39,793 bases of DNA, from assembly GCA_030840585.1 (NCBI GenBank), contig JAVEEG010000237.1, positions 1 to 39,793 on the forward strand, given 5' to 3'. Shown one piece after another: positions 32,795 through 39,793 of the stretch (positions are counted from its first letter, which is position 1; every line of letters starts with the position of its first letter). Under the pieces are notes generated by a model that saw only the letters and a program-made list of their open reading frames with translations, ran no database searches and had not been told where the DNA came from. The stretch comes from Frankiaceae bacterium (GTDB lineage: Bacteria; Actinomycetota; Actinomycetes; JAFAQI01). The position numbers and the translations under genes were made by a program.

Positions 32795-33274
32795 GTGACC
32801 AGCCCGACGGCGATCGACGAGCTCTACGTCCAAGCCGTGCTTTGGCTCGTCGACGAGCGTGGCCTTGAACCGGTGGTCCGGGCGGCCTGCGACGCGCTGG
32901 TGGCCGGGCTCGATGGTGCGGAGTTGCAATCACTTGCCGCCCTCTCGGTCCACTCCTCGTCGTACGACAGTGAGGTGGATCAGACCGTTCGCGCGGCGCT
33001 CGCAGAACAGGGTCGACCGCTGCCGCCCAGAGGCAGCGACGAGGCAACGGAAGCGGCGGTGCGTGCGATGGCACGCGAGGCACTACGGGGGCGGTGGATA
33101 CCGCGTGAGCTGGCCGCATGGGCGCATCGCGTGATCGGTCACAGCGGACCGGCACTCGCGCAGCCACTCGTGAACCTCGACGACTGCTACGACGCGCTCG
33201 ACTACAGCGGTGACACCGAGGCTGACCTGGATGCTCAGGTGTTGTCCTTCTGCGGCTCGGTCGTTACGGACTAG
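32795..33274 (+). CDS. Conserved hypothetical, helical acidic protein
   Basis: A 159-residue all-helical acidic protein: ELYVQAVLWLVDERGL, ACDALVAGLDGAELQSLAAL, RAMAREALRGRWIPRELAAW, AHRVIGHSGP, and an acidic end (LVNLDDCYDALDYSGDTEAD). GTG 32795 is chosen over an upstream GTG because the first residues there are not family-like. I recognise the general pattern from actinobacterial proteins of unknown function only. It is 7 bp behind the preceding unknown gene. Confidence 0.65.
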   Translation: MTSPTAIDELYVQAVLWLVDERGLEPVVRAACDALVAGLDGAELQSLAALSVHSSSYDSEVDQTVRAALAEQGRPLPPRGSDEATEAAVRAMAREALRGRWIPRELAAWAHRVIGHSGPALAQPLVNLDDCYDALDYSGDTEADLDAQVLSFCGSVVTD

Positions 33275-33397
33275 GTGCCTTGGGTGTGGCCTTCACCCAC
33301 GTCGCGCGGTAATGCCAACTGTCCTGGTGGCCCCAACAGTCCTCGTACGTGAACTCGACGGGCCGGGGTCAGTATTTCTCTCGGCTACGGTGCCGGG

Positions 33398-33937
33398 GTG
33401 CGGCCGAGTGATGTCGAGGCGGTGCTGATCACCGGCGGCCTCGGTGTCGGCAAGACGTCGGTGTCAGTTGCCCTTGGTGACCTGCTCGGGGCGCAGGGAG
33501 ACGCCGGCTGCGTCGTCGACCTTGACTGGCTCTGCTGGGCGTGGTCGCCGACGCTGGACTCCTCCCGGATTCACCGGCTGCTGTGCGACAACGTGCGCGC
33601 CGTCATGCCGCGGCTGCTGGTCGAAGAGCTGTCCCGGGTTGTCCTGTGCCGGGCGCTGCTCGACGACGGTCAGGTCGAAGCCCTGCGGGACGCCGTCGGT
33701 CTTCCGCTGCGCGTCGTTCGCCTGACGACTTCCCGAGCCGAAGCCGAGCGGCGACTGCGCCAACGGGACACCGGCCAAACGCTGCGCCGGCACCTCGCGC
33801 AGTTGCCGAGCTTTGCCCTTGCGGTCGAACGAACGGCGGCCGATGCGATCGTCGTCGACACGACGGAACGCACGCCCGAGGACGTCGCTGCCGAGGTGCT
33901 CGCTTTGCTCGGGTGGACATCGAAATCCGACCGCTGA
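33398..33937 (+). CDS. P-loop kinase-like ATPase
   Basis: A 179-residue P-loop protein: Walker A GGLGVGKT at residues 13-20, then GCVVDLDWLCWAW (DLDW, a substrate-site Asp pair typical of nucleotide- or sugar-type kinases), an Arg lid (EAERRLRQRD), and a C-terminal DAIVVDTTERTPEDVAAEVL. It is similar in plan to the kinase at 28936. GTG 33398. Substrate unknown. Downstream genes to 34852 follow in the same direction with short gaps. Confidence 0.78.
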   Translation: MRPSDVEAVLITGGLGVGKTSVSVALGDLLGAQGDAGCVVDLDWLCWAWSPTLDSSRIHRLLCDNVRAVMPRLLVEELSRVVLCRALLDDGQVEALRDAVGLPLRVVRLTTSRAEAERRLRQRDTGQTLRRHLAQLPSFALAVERTAADAIVVDTTERTPEDVAAEVLALLGWTSKSDR

Positions 33938-33955
33938 CGATGGATACTGCCGGAT

Positions 33956-34426
33956 GTGAGGACATTCCTCCTACCACTGCTCGTCGTGTCCGCCCCGATT
34001 CTGCCCATCCTGGCGCTGTTCAGGGTGATGCCACGTCCGCCGCGCCTCGACCTGGCCGTGGACGGCGACACCGTGGTGGTCGCCATGCACGGATGCGACG
34101 TGTTCTTCTGCATGCGGGCGCGGATCGTCGTCCCGATCGCCGCGGTCGACGGCGTGTGCGTCAGCCGACGAGACCTCGTGCCGCATGAAGGGTTACGCCT
34201 GCCCGGCACCAGCTTGGGGAAGTTGATTCGCGCCGGGTCGTACGGCGTCGGTGCCGCGCGAGACTTCTGGAACGTACGGCGAGCCGAGTCGGTGCTTGTC
34301 ATTCAGTTGTGTCCAGGCGCCGAGTACCGCCGGATCGTCCTGGAGGTCCCGGACCCCGGAGCCGAGGCGTTGCGGCTGCGACCGATCCTCGGCCCGACGA
34401 CGTTGCCGCTGCTGCCCGTGCTGTAA
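33956..34426 (+). CDS. Membrane-anchored hypothetical protein
   Basis: A 156-residue protein with one N-terminal membrane helix (FLLPLLVVSAPILPILALF) followed by a beta-rich domain (RLDLAVDGDTVVVAMHG, ARIVVPIAAVDGVCVS, SVLVIQLCPGAEYRRIVLEV) that resembles a bacterial PH-like domain, which is inference from strand pattern only. GTG 33956, 18 bp after the kinase stop. Role unknown. Confidence 0.65.
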   Translation: MRTFLLPLLVVSAPILPILALFRVMPRPPRLDLAVDGDTVVVAMHGCDVFFCMRARIVVPIAAVDGVCVSRRDLVPHEGLRLPGTSLGKLIRAGSYGVGAARDFWNVRRAESVLVIQLCPGAEYRRIVLEVPDPGAEALRLRPILGPTTLPLLPVL

Positions 34427-34459
34427 GAACACCGGCAATGCGTCTGACAGGGTGTCGGC

Positions 34460-34852
34460 GTGTCCGAAGAGTACGTACCGATTCGCCAAGAGCACCTCGA
34501 CGCGCTCTGTCCTGAATTGAGTCTCGTGGTCGCGGACGCGATCGCGGCCGGCAACCGGGTGTCGGAAACCTGGGACAGCTTCGGCCACGGCGTGCTGCTC
34601 CGGCACCCGCGGCCCGTTTTGGTGAACGTTCCACCGCAGACTCGTTCCGCGCTCACTTACCGGGCAATCGACGATCCGCACTACTGGCTCGGCGAGATCT
34701 GGTGCAGCCTGCACCCCGGTTGGTTCGTCGCGTTGCCGTTCACCGCGGGCGCGCGCGACCTACCCTCGCTCCGGCTTCCCGACTTCCGGTGGGGGCCGCC
34801 GACGTCTCGCCGCCGGCTTTTGCGCGCGGTGCTCAGGTTGGGCCGGCGATAA
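34460..34852 (+). CDS. Hypothetical protein
   Basis: A 130-residue protein starting at GTG 34460 (SEEYVPIRQEHLDALCPELS) with ETWDSFGHGVLLRHPRPVLV, DPHYWLGEIWCSLHPGWFVA and a basic C-terminal tail. No signal, membrane helix or motif seen. It may share a transcript with the P-loop and membrane genes upstream (33 bp gap). Confidence 0.6.
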   Translation: MSEEYVPIRQEHLDALCPELSLVVADAIAAGNRVSETWDSFGHGVLLRHPRPVLVNVPPQTRSALTYRAIDDPHYWLGEIWCSLHPGWFVALPFTAGARDLPSLRLPDFRWGPPTSRRRLLRAVLRLGRR

Positions 34853-34854
34853 GC

Positions 34855-35096
34855 GTGGTCAGCGTCCTGTTGTCGGTCACGTTCGCGTGCGGCGTACTGA
34901 TCGCGGTCGCGCATGTCCTCAACAAGAACTTCGTCGCGCCGGTCTCTACGACGTCGCGGCGAACCTCACCGCGTTCGCCTGTGCCGTCGCCGCTTCGGTG
35001 CTGCTCGACCACTGGGCCCCGGCGATGTTCTCGTCAGTCGCGATCGTCTGCTGGTTGATGCTGGCGCGACGAACGTTCCTCGCGCGCCACCGGTAA
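34855..35096 (+). pseudogene. Frameshifted small membrane protein gene
   Basis: From GTG 34855 the frame gives a membrane helix (VSVLLSVTFACGVLIAVAHV) then LNKNFVAPV. Near 34945 the protein-like frame jumps to LYDVAANLTAFACAVAASVL, LDHWAPAMFSS and AIVCWLMLARRTFLARHR, ending at TAA 35094-35096. Inserting one G after GCGCCGG restores a continuous ~81-residue protein (FVAPGLYDVAANL). Either a genuine one-base deletion or a sequence error. It starts 2 bp after the preceding stop. Confidence 0.6.
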
Positions 35097-35101
35097 GCCG
35101 C

Positions 35102-35581
35102 CTACCGCGCGGTGACTCGGGTTCGTGCATTGAACGCCGCCAGCATCATCTTGTCCGCCCGCGAGCCTTGCGCCGGCAGCATCCCGATCTGCCGGGCGAG
35201 CGTGGCGCCGTCGTAGTAGATGGTGTTGTGCTGGATCAGGCCGTCGCGGATCTCCATCACGTCAACGCCGCGGAAGTGAATCCGGCGGCCGGTCGCGCGG
35301 ACACCCTGAAACGAACTGCCGGTGAACGTCGCGGCCGCCGACCATTGAACGACCGCCGTCGAATCGTCGGCCACGATCCGCTCGACCGACATGGTCAGGT
35401 CGGGAAACGCGGCAAACATGTCGGCGAAGAACGCACGAATCTCGTCCGCCCCCTTGAACTCGCCCACCGCGACGAAGTCGTCGACGTACCCGGGTGCTCC
35501 CAGCGCGACGATGGCATCGGGGTCGTGCGCCGCGACGGCGTCGAACGCTGCCTGGGCAACTTGCGCGGGCGTCGCGGTCAT
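35102..35581 (-). CDS. SnoaL/NTF2-like polyketide-cyclase-family protein
   Basis: A 159-residue protein of the SnoaL-like/NTF2 fold: AAFDAVAAHDPDAIVALGAP, YVDDFVAVGEFKGADEIRAF, FADMFAAFPDLTMSVERIV, VVQWSAAATFTGSSFQG, HFRGVDVMEIRDGLIQHNTI, YYDGATLARQIGMLP. Such proteins act as cyclases, hydrolases or binding proteins. ATG 35581 follows GGAG six bases upstream. It lies 46 bp downstream of the TetR gene on the same strand, so the regulator and this protein are probably co-transcribed. Confidence 0.85.
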   Translation of the reverse strand: MTATPAQVAQAAFDAVAAHDPDAIVALGAPGYVDDFVAVGEFKGADEIRAFFADMFAAFPDLTMSVERIVADDSTAVVQWSAAATFTGSSFQGVRATGRRIHFRGVDVMEIRDGLIQHNTIYYDGATLARQIGMLPAQGSRADKMMLAAFNARTRVTAR

Positions 35582-35627
35582 CGAGATCTCCAATGCAGTG
35601 TCGCCGCGAGGAACGGCGTAGCGGTTG

Positions 35628-36194
35628 TTACTTGCGCTGAGCGGACTGCGTCGGCACGGCTTCGCCGAGGGCGGCGATCGCCGCGGCCAGGATGATGTCC
35701 CGCTGCTCGGCGAGCATGCCGGGCGGGATCTGAGCGGCGCTGTGAATCACACCGAGTGCGCACGCCGTACGGACCGCGCGCTCCGGTTGCGGGTCGACGC
35801 CGGCGAGCTGCCGCTGAATCGCGATCGCGAGTGAGTGCGCGCGCTGGCCGACGTCGGGGTGGTGCAGGGTCGCGGGCTCCCGGCCGAGCAGGCCGACGAT
35901 GTCAACGTGCTCGATGAACAGGTCGAGGTACGCGGAGAGGACGGCGCGCGGATCGTGATCCTCGGCGGACCGGAGCTCGGTCACGAGCCGGCCCATCCCG
36001 TCGAGGAGCGGCCGGGTGAGCTCCAGCAGGAGCAACTCCTTGGCCGGGAAGTGGTAGTAGAGCGCGGCCTTGGTCAGCTGCAGCCGCTCGGCGATCTGGC
36101 GGAGCGAGGTGGCGTCGTACCCCTGGGCGAGGAACAGCTCGAGCGCGGTGTCGAGGATCTGCTCGCGGGTCCCCATCCGGCTTGGTGTGGTCAC
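35628..36194 (-). CDS. TetR-family transcriptional regulator
   Basis: A 188-residue TetR regulator. GTREQILDTALELFLAQGYD, ATSLRQIAERLQLTKAALYY and HFPAKELLLLEL form the canonical N-terminal helix-turn-helix; the rest is a helical ligand domain. GTG 36194 is set by GGGGGGA three bases upstream. It probably controls itself and the downstream SnoaL-like gene, and perhaps the divergent gene at 36296; a short TGCCG/CGGCA inverted repeat lies in that divergent region. Ligand unknown. Confidence 0.9.
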   Translation of the reverse strand: MTTPSRMGTREQILDTALELFLAQGYDATSLRQIAERLQLTKAALYYHFPAKELLLLELTRPLLDGMGRLVTELRSAEDHDPRAVLSAYLDLFIEHVDIVGLLGREPATLHHPDVGQRAHSLAIAIQRQLAGVDPQPERAVRTACALGVIHSAAQIPPGMLAEQRDIILAAAIAALGEAVPTQSAQRK

Positions 36195-36295
36195 GATTCC
36201 CCCCGTACCTCTATGTCCGGAAAGATTAGCCGCTACAGTCTCCTTGCCGGGCGGCAGGTAGGGAGCGTGGACGGTGGCAGGGAGCAAACGGGCCG

Positions 36296-36661
36296 ATGCG
36301 TGACCCGTTCGGCCGGCACGCCCGGCGGCTGCGGCGTGCGCTGCGCGACGACCTGCCGGCCACCGAGCCCATCGAGGCATACGCCCGGGACGACACGCAG
36401 GGGGACTACTGGGTGCTCACCGGCCGGGAGCTGATCGTGCTCGGCGGCGCGCCGCTGGCGCCGCGCGGCCGCGTGCTGCTCAACGACGCTGTCGGCGCGG
36501 TCACCCCGGCGACGGTAGGGATCAGCGCGCACGTGCGCTCGCGCACCGGTAGCGGCGCCATCCTGATCGGCGCGTTCCGGACGTCGAACGGCGTCACTCG
36601 CCGGCTCGCCGCGCTGCTGGACCCAGGCAGCGACGAGCCGGAGCCCGGCCATGACGAGTGA
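36296..36661 (+). CDS. Hypothetical protein
   Basis: A 121-residue protein (MRDPFGRHARRLRRALRDDL at the start) with beta-rich middle sections: DYWVLTGRELIVLGG, RGRVLLNDAVGAVTPATVG and GSGAILIGAFRTSNGVTRRL. It may be a small PH-like or single-domain beta protein, but I recognise no family. Its end overlaps the next gene by 11 bp, so the two are translationally coupled. Confidence 0.6.
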   Translation: MRDPFGRHARRLRRALRDDLPATEPIEAYARDDTQGDYWVLTGRELIVLGGAPLAPRGRVLLNDAVGAVTPATVGISAHVRSRTGSGAILIGAFRTSNGVTRRLAALLDPGSDEPEPGHDE

Positions 36662-36878
36662 CCGCGCGGCCGGCGAGAGCCCGCCGTGCGTCGGTTGCCT
36701 CGGTGACCGCCGCTGTTGGGTCTGCCTTGGTCAAGGGCGGCACGAAGGTCGCGAGGGACGCCTGAGCGGGGCGGCGTGCCGTCGCTGTCGCGGCACCGGA
36801 CGCTGCGCGTTGTGCTGCGACTTGAGCGCGCCGGACCGGCCGCACCCGCTCATTCGTTACCCGCTCTTGGTCCTGTGA
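36651..36878 (+). CDS. Cys-rich zinc-ribbon-like small protein
   Basis: A 75-residue protein with CVGCLGDRRCWVCLGQG and CRRCRGTGRCALCC, i.e. paired CxxC modules with Gly-rich spacing like the CxxCxGxG repeats of DnaJ. They should bind one or two zinc ions. No J domain is present. ATG 36651 lies inside the end of the preceding gene. Role unknown; perhaps an adaptor or chaperone-like factor for its partner. Confidence 0.6.
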   Translation: MTSDRAAGESPPCVGCLGDRRCWVCLGQGRHEGREGRLSGAACRRCRGTGRCALCCDLSAPDRPHPLIRYPLLVL

Positions 36879-36898
36879 CGGGCTGAGCCGGCGTCGGG

Positions 36899-37303
36899 CT
36901 ACTCGCTGATGATGACGTAGCTCGCCGTGCTGGTCGCCGCGGCGATGGTGCCGTTGGCGGTCGCGGTGAGCGTGGTCGTGCAGTTCAGGCCGCCCCACGC
37001 GCCGACCGAGCCGGTGCCCGGGCCATCGACGTGCGTGGTGTACGTCAGGCCGTCACAGAGGAGCTTCACGTCGGCGCCGCCGCTGGTGACGACGACGTTG
37101 ACCGTCCGGCGCACACCGCAGCTGCTGCACTCGACCGGCGGCGGGCCCTGGGTGGCGCAAGACGACGAGACGCCGGCGTTGACGTTCTGCAGCGTCGTGG
37201 CGCAGTAGGGGGTGAGCACGGAGATGGGGCCGGCGTGCGCGGCGGGGATCACAGCGGCGGCCGGCGCGAGCAGCGCGGCGGCGAGGATGAGGCGGGTGCG
37301 CAT
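36899..37303 (-). CDS. Small secreted protein
   Basis: A 134-residue secreted protein: signal peptide MRTRLILAAALLAPAAAVIP ending AHA, then a mature region with six cysteines, some paired (SSCATQGPPPVECSSCGVRR), and Thr-rich beta strands (NCTTTLTATANGTIAAA). ATG 37303 follows GGAAGG six bases upstream; the frame further upstream is not family-like. No family recognised; disulfides likely stabilise it outside the cell. Confidence 0.75.
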   Translation of the reverse strand: MRTRLILAAALLAPAAAVIPAAHAGPISVLTPYCATTLQNVNAGVSSSCATQGPPPVECSSCGVRRTVNVVVTSGGADVKLLCDGLTYTTHVDGPGTGSVGAWGGLNCTTTLTATANGTIAAATSTASYVIISE

Positions 37304-37439
37304 TGGGCACCTTCCGGTCAGGGGATCACGGGCGGCGCACTGCTTCGCCGCGATCCGCGAAACTCCTTCCGGCGCCGACACTTTGTGTCACCGGGCGAGG
37401 ATCGGGCGGACGGGACCGGATCGGGGAGGGCTGCGGCTG

Positions 37440-38009
37440 ATGCGACGGGTGACCTACTCGATGGGCGTTTCCCTCGACGGCTACGTCACCGGCCCGACCG
37501 GCGGCATCGACTGGACCGGGCCCGACCCGGAGGTATTCAGCTTCGTCACCGACGAGATCCAGCAGGTAGGCGTCCACCTACTCGGCCGGCGGCTGTACGA
37601 GACGATGCTCTATTGGGAGACGGCCGACCAGGACCCATCGCTCGACGACGCGATGCTCGAATGGGCCGCAATCTGGAAGCGGCTGCCGAAGGTCGTCTTC
37701 TCCACCACGTTGACCGCCGTGGAGGGCAACGCCCGGCTCGCTACCGGCGGGCTCGCGGAGGAGATCGAGCGGTTACGGGCCGAGCGGGCGGACGGCGACA
37801 TCGCGATCGGCGGCCCGACGCTCGCGGCCCAAGCCGCCGACCTGGGTCTCATCGACGAATACCGGATGCGTCTTCATCCGGTTCTGGTGGGCGGCGGCAC
37901 GCCGTACTTCCACCGCCCGGCGAGCTACCTGAATCTCGACCTCGTCGAGAGTCGAACCTTCAGCTCGCAGGTGGTCTATCTGCGGTATCGGGTCGCGCCG
38001 AAGCAGTGA
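37440..38009 (+). CDS. RibD_C / dihydrofolate reductase-like protein
   Basis: A 189-residue DHFR-like reductase: VTYSMGVSLDGYVTGPTGGI, LLGRRLYETMLYW, KVVFSTTL, DIAIGGPTLAAQAADLGLID (NADPH-binding Gly motif), and RMRLHPVLVGGGTPYF. ATG 37440. This is the second member of the family in the window. Its last 50 bp overlap the end of the convergent epimerase pseudogene. Substrate unknown. Confidence 0.9.
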   Translation: MRRVTYSMGVSLDGYVTGPTGGIDWTGPDPEVFSFVTDEIQQVGVHLLGRRLYETMLYWETADQDPSLDDAMLEWAAIWKRLPKVVFSTTLTAVEGNARLATGGLAEEIERLRAERADGDIAIGGPTLAAQAADLGLIDEYRMRLHPVLVGGGTPYFHRPASYLNLDLVESRTFSSQVVYLRYRVAPKQ

Positions 38010-38927
38010 TGCCCCAGCGTCCGGACCACGTCTCTCCAGGATCGAGGACGACGAGCCCGGTGCCCGAGGCGAGCGCGTTAGGCGGTGCGGTCATGGGTTC
38101 GACACCCAGGCCGCGACGGCGCCGGCTCGGGTCCGGCAGCGCGTCGCCGGTGAACACTTCGACGTAGTCGTAGCTGCCGTCGACCCACAGCGACACCGCG
38201 CGATCCTGTTGCGGATGCGTGAGCGTCAGCGTGAACCGGCCGCCATCGTCGCGTCGTAGCCGGGTGAACGTGTAGTCGATCTCCGTCGTACCAATCGGGC
38301 GCGGCTCGCGGAAGTCGTACGGCGTGCCCTCCAAGCTGGCGACGCTGGTAGGGATCTGTTGCGCGCCGGTCTCTATCCACGCGTCGGCGGGAGGTGCAGC
38401 AACGCGTCGTCGATCGTTGCCGTGCCGGCGGTGAGGTACGGGTGCGCGCCGGCCGCGACGGGTGCCGGGCTGTCGCCGCGGTTGGTGATCGACTGCTCGA
38501 CCGACAGGCCGTTGTCGTCGAGCGCGTAGCGCACCGACACCTCGAGCGGCCAGGGATAACCGGGCTGCGGCCAGCTGGTGCAGCCAAGAGTGACGGCGGC
38601 GGAGTCGCGATCGACGACGTGCCAGCCGAGCCACCGGACCAGGCCGTGGATCGCGTTGTGCTGTTCGGGTTCGGTGAGCGAGAGCTGCTGCGGCTTGCCG
38701 TTCCACTCCCACTTGCCGTCCCGCACCCGATTGGGCCACGGGATCAACGTCTGCCCGCGCGCGCCGTCGGCCATGGCGTCGGCGGCGTAGCCGTCGAGCA
38801 CGTCGCTGTCCGCAACCCGATAGCTGCGGATGCCGCCACCGACCGTGACGACGACGGCCTCCTGGTCAGCGTGCCGAAGCACGATCTGTTCGCCCGACGG
38901 TGCCCATGTGTTCGCCACGGTGAGCAC
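37960..38927 (-). pseudogene. Frameshifted aldose 1-epimerase
   Basis: The N-terminal two thirds (from GTG 38927) reads as a GalM/aldose-epimerase-like protein: PWPNRVRDGKWEWNGKPQQL, HNAIHGLVRWLGWHV (conserved His after NAIHG), PVAAGAHPYL (second conserved His). At about 38386-38391 the frame breaks: one frame ends LLHLPPTRG and a stop at 38373, while the next carries on as ADAWIETGAQQIPTS, YDYVEVFTGDALPDP and LDPGETWSG. Adding one G (CTCCCGGCC) would rejoin them. The conserved C-terminal catalytic Glu region (GETWSGRWG) is in the second frame. Either a real recent inactivation or a sequencing error. Confidence 0.8.
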
Positions 38928-39030
38928 GTTCCCAGAACGCGCGCCGCGGACTCGTCCGGGCAACGGCTGGTGACACCGACCGCGTCGCGGGTGTAGGAAA
39001 ACGCCTAACGACACACGACCGGTGGGGGCC

Positions 39031-39780
39031 ATGACGGGTCAGGTGGCAGCGCGCGGGCGCATTGCTCCCGGCGCGATCGTCCTTCCGCTGCTCGTCGTGG
39101 CGGCGATCGCGTGGACGCTCACGGTGCGCGCCGGCAATGGCTCGATGGGCATGTCGGCGGCCGCGTTCGTCGTCGCGTGGATCGTGATGATGGTCGCGAT
39201 GATGTTGCCGGCCGTCGCGCCGGTGGTCGCGCTGTACGCGCTGGCTGCCCGCCGCCAACTGGTCGCGGCGGTCCCGGTCTTCGTCAGCGGCTACCTGCTG
39301 GTCTGGGCCGTGTCGGCGGTTCCGGCGTACGCCGTCGCCGGCGCGGTCAACGACCCGCTGATGAACGGCGAGACCTGGGTGCAGCGCGTCGTCGGTGTCA
39401 CGTTGCTCGCCGCCGCGGTGTACCAGCTGTCGCCGTTGAAGGCGATCTGCCTGCGGCACTGCCGGTCGCCGCTGTCGTTCTTCACCGCCCGTACGTCGAG
39501 CCTTCGCACTGTGCCGGCCGCGTTTCGTGCCGGCGTCGGTCATGGCTTGTACTGCCTCGGTTGTTGCTGGGCGCTGATGGCGATCCTCGTCGTGCTCGGC
39601 GGGATGCAGCTCGCTTGGGCGCTGGCACTCGCCGCAATCATCACGCTGGAAAAGCTCGCGCCCGGTGGCCCGGCGATCGCCCGGGTCGTGGCCGGCGCGG
39701 AGGGCGGTCTCGGTCTCGCGATCGTGATCTCGCCGGGAATCGTCACGCACTTGATCTCGATGCCGTCCATGTCCATGTGA
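39031..39780 (+). CDS. DUF2182 metal-binding-like membrane protein
   Basis: A 249-residue polytopic membrane protein of the DUF2182 family (predicted metal-binding). Typical blocks are present: SAAAFVVAWIVMMVAMMLPA near residues 45-64 (the MMVAMMLPA core), YQLSPLKAICLRHCRSPL (C140, H143, C144), GLYCLGCCW (C175, C178, C179), and EKLAPGG. About six helices. ATG 39031 follows GGTGGGGG. In other genomes this family is often next to a DUF1326 gene; a new start codon with a strong ribosome site follows here immediately. Confidence 0.88.
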   Translation: MTGQVAARGRIAPGAIVLPLLVVAAIAWTLTVRAGNGSMGMSAAAFVVAWIVMMVAMMLPAVAPVVALYALAARRQLVAAVPVFVSGYLLVWAVSAVPAYAVAGAVNDPLMNGETWVQRVVGVTLLAAAVYQLSPLKAICLRHCRSPLSFFTARTSSLRTVPAAFRAGVGHGLYCLGCCWALMAILVVLGGMQLAWALALAAIITLEKLAPGGPAIARVVAGAEGGLGLAIVISPGIVTHLISMPSMSM

Positions 39781-39789
39781 GGAGGCGCT

Positions 39790-39793
39790 ATGT
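39790..39793 (+). CDS. Start of next gene, cut by right edge (possibly DUF1326)
   Basis: GGAGG at 39781-39785 directly follows the DUF2182 stop and precedes ATG 39790 by four bases, then the window ends. The tight spacing indicates an operon. DUF1326 is suggested only from the usual pairing of the two families. Confidence 0.4.

Noticed and set aside
1-39793. tRNA, rRNA, CRISPR, IS or phage structural genes
   Set aside because: I looked for TTCGA-type T-loops, repeat-spacer periodicity, transposase DDE or recombinase motifs and found none. The absence of a recombinase is relevant to the msrA array.

Overview
The window reads as a chromosomal segment of a high-GC Actinomycetota. G and C dominate third codon positions, GTG starts are common, and the gene families are typical of soil actinobacteria (S53 peptidase, AurF-like diiron oxygenase with MerR, DUF6623, DUF2182). 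Genus cannot be told from the sequence alone. I saw no tRNA, rRNA, CRISPR array, IS element, phage gene or recombinase gene.

Layout. Positions 1-2262: a cysteine-rich gene running off the left edge, an RraA-like aldolase, an MFS transporter and a small membrane protein. Positions 2373-9688: msrA followed by an array of short, mostly AT-richer segments. Each is bounded by a degenerate copy of the last ~110-130 bp of msrA (copies R0-R6 at about 2928, 3838, 5705, 6943, 7993, 9071 and 9586). The cargo comprises an orphan gene (A), a MazF-like toxin with a candidate antitoxin plus a two-helix membrane protein (B), single-helix membrane proteins (C and D), an SGNH-like lipoprotein (E) and a tiny acidic ORF (F). 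The array ends at the apparent displaced native msrA tail and a strong hairpin. This is the most unusual structure here: a serial-integration or cassette-like array built on the 3' end of a housekeeping gene.

Positions 9699-20060: an S53 peptidase, a MerR/diiron oxygenase divergent pair with a clear palindromic operator, a secreted Asp-box propeller protein, two SRPBCC proteins, a GH92 mannosidase and a DUF6623 protein. Parts of the first SRPBCC gene are duplicated: the last 56 bp at 18985-19040 and a probable 5' piece at 20011-20040, the two flanking the DUF6623 gene. Positions 20109-24042: two cyclic-di-GMP proteins (GAF-GGDEF, and membrane-GGDEF-EAL). Positions 24085-28853: secreted GH36-type glycosidase, secreted PHP phosphoesterase-like protein and an MFS exporter.

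Positions 28936-39793: mostly small stand-alone genes. These include P-loop kinases, two RibD_C/DHFR-like reductases, a GNAT translationally coupled to a MerB-like protein, small membrane proteins, TetR with a SnoaL-like protein, a Cys-rich zinc-ribbon-like protein, a frameshifted aldose epimerase, and DUF2182 followed by the first codon of another gene. Two genes (34855-35096 and 37960-38927) carry single-base frameshifts.

How the genes work together: the central block looks suited to extracellular polymer use (peptidase, mannosidase, galactosidase-like enzyme, propeller) with c-di-GMP signalling nearby. The msrA array is an accretion hotspot for small accessory cargo, probably mobilised by an enzyme encoded elsewhere.
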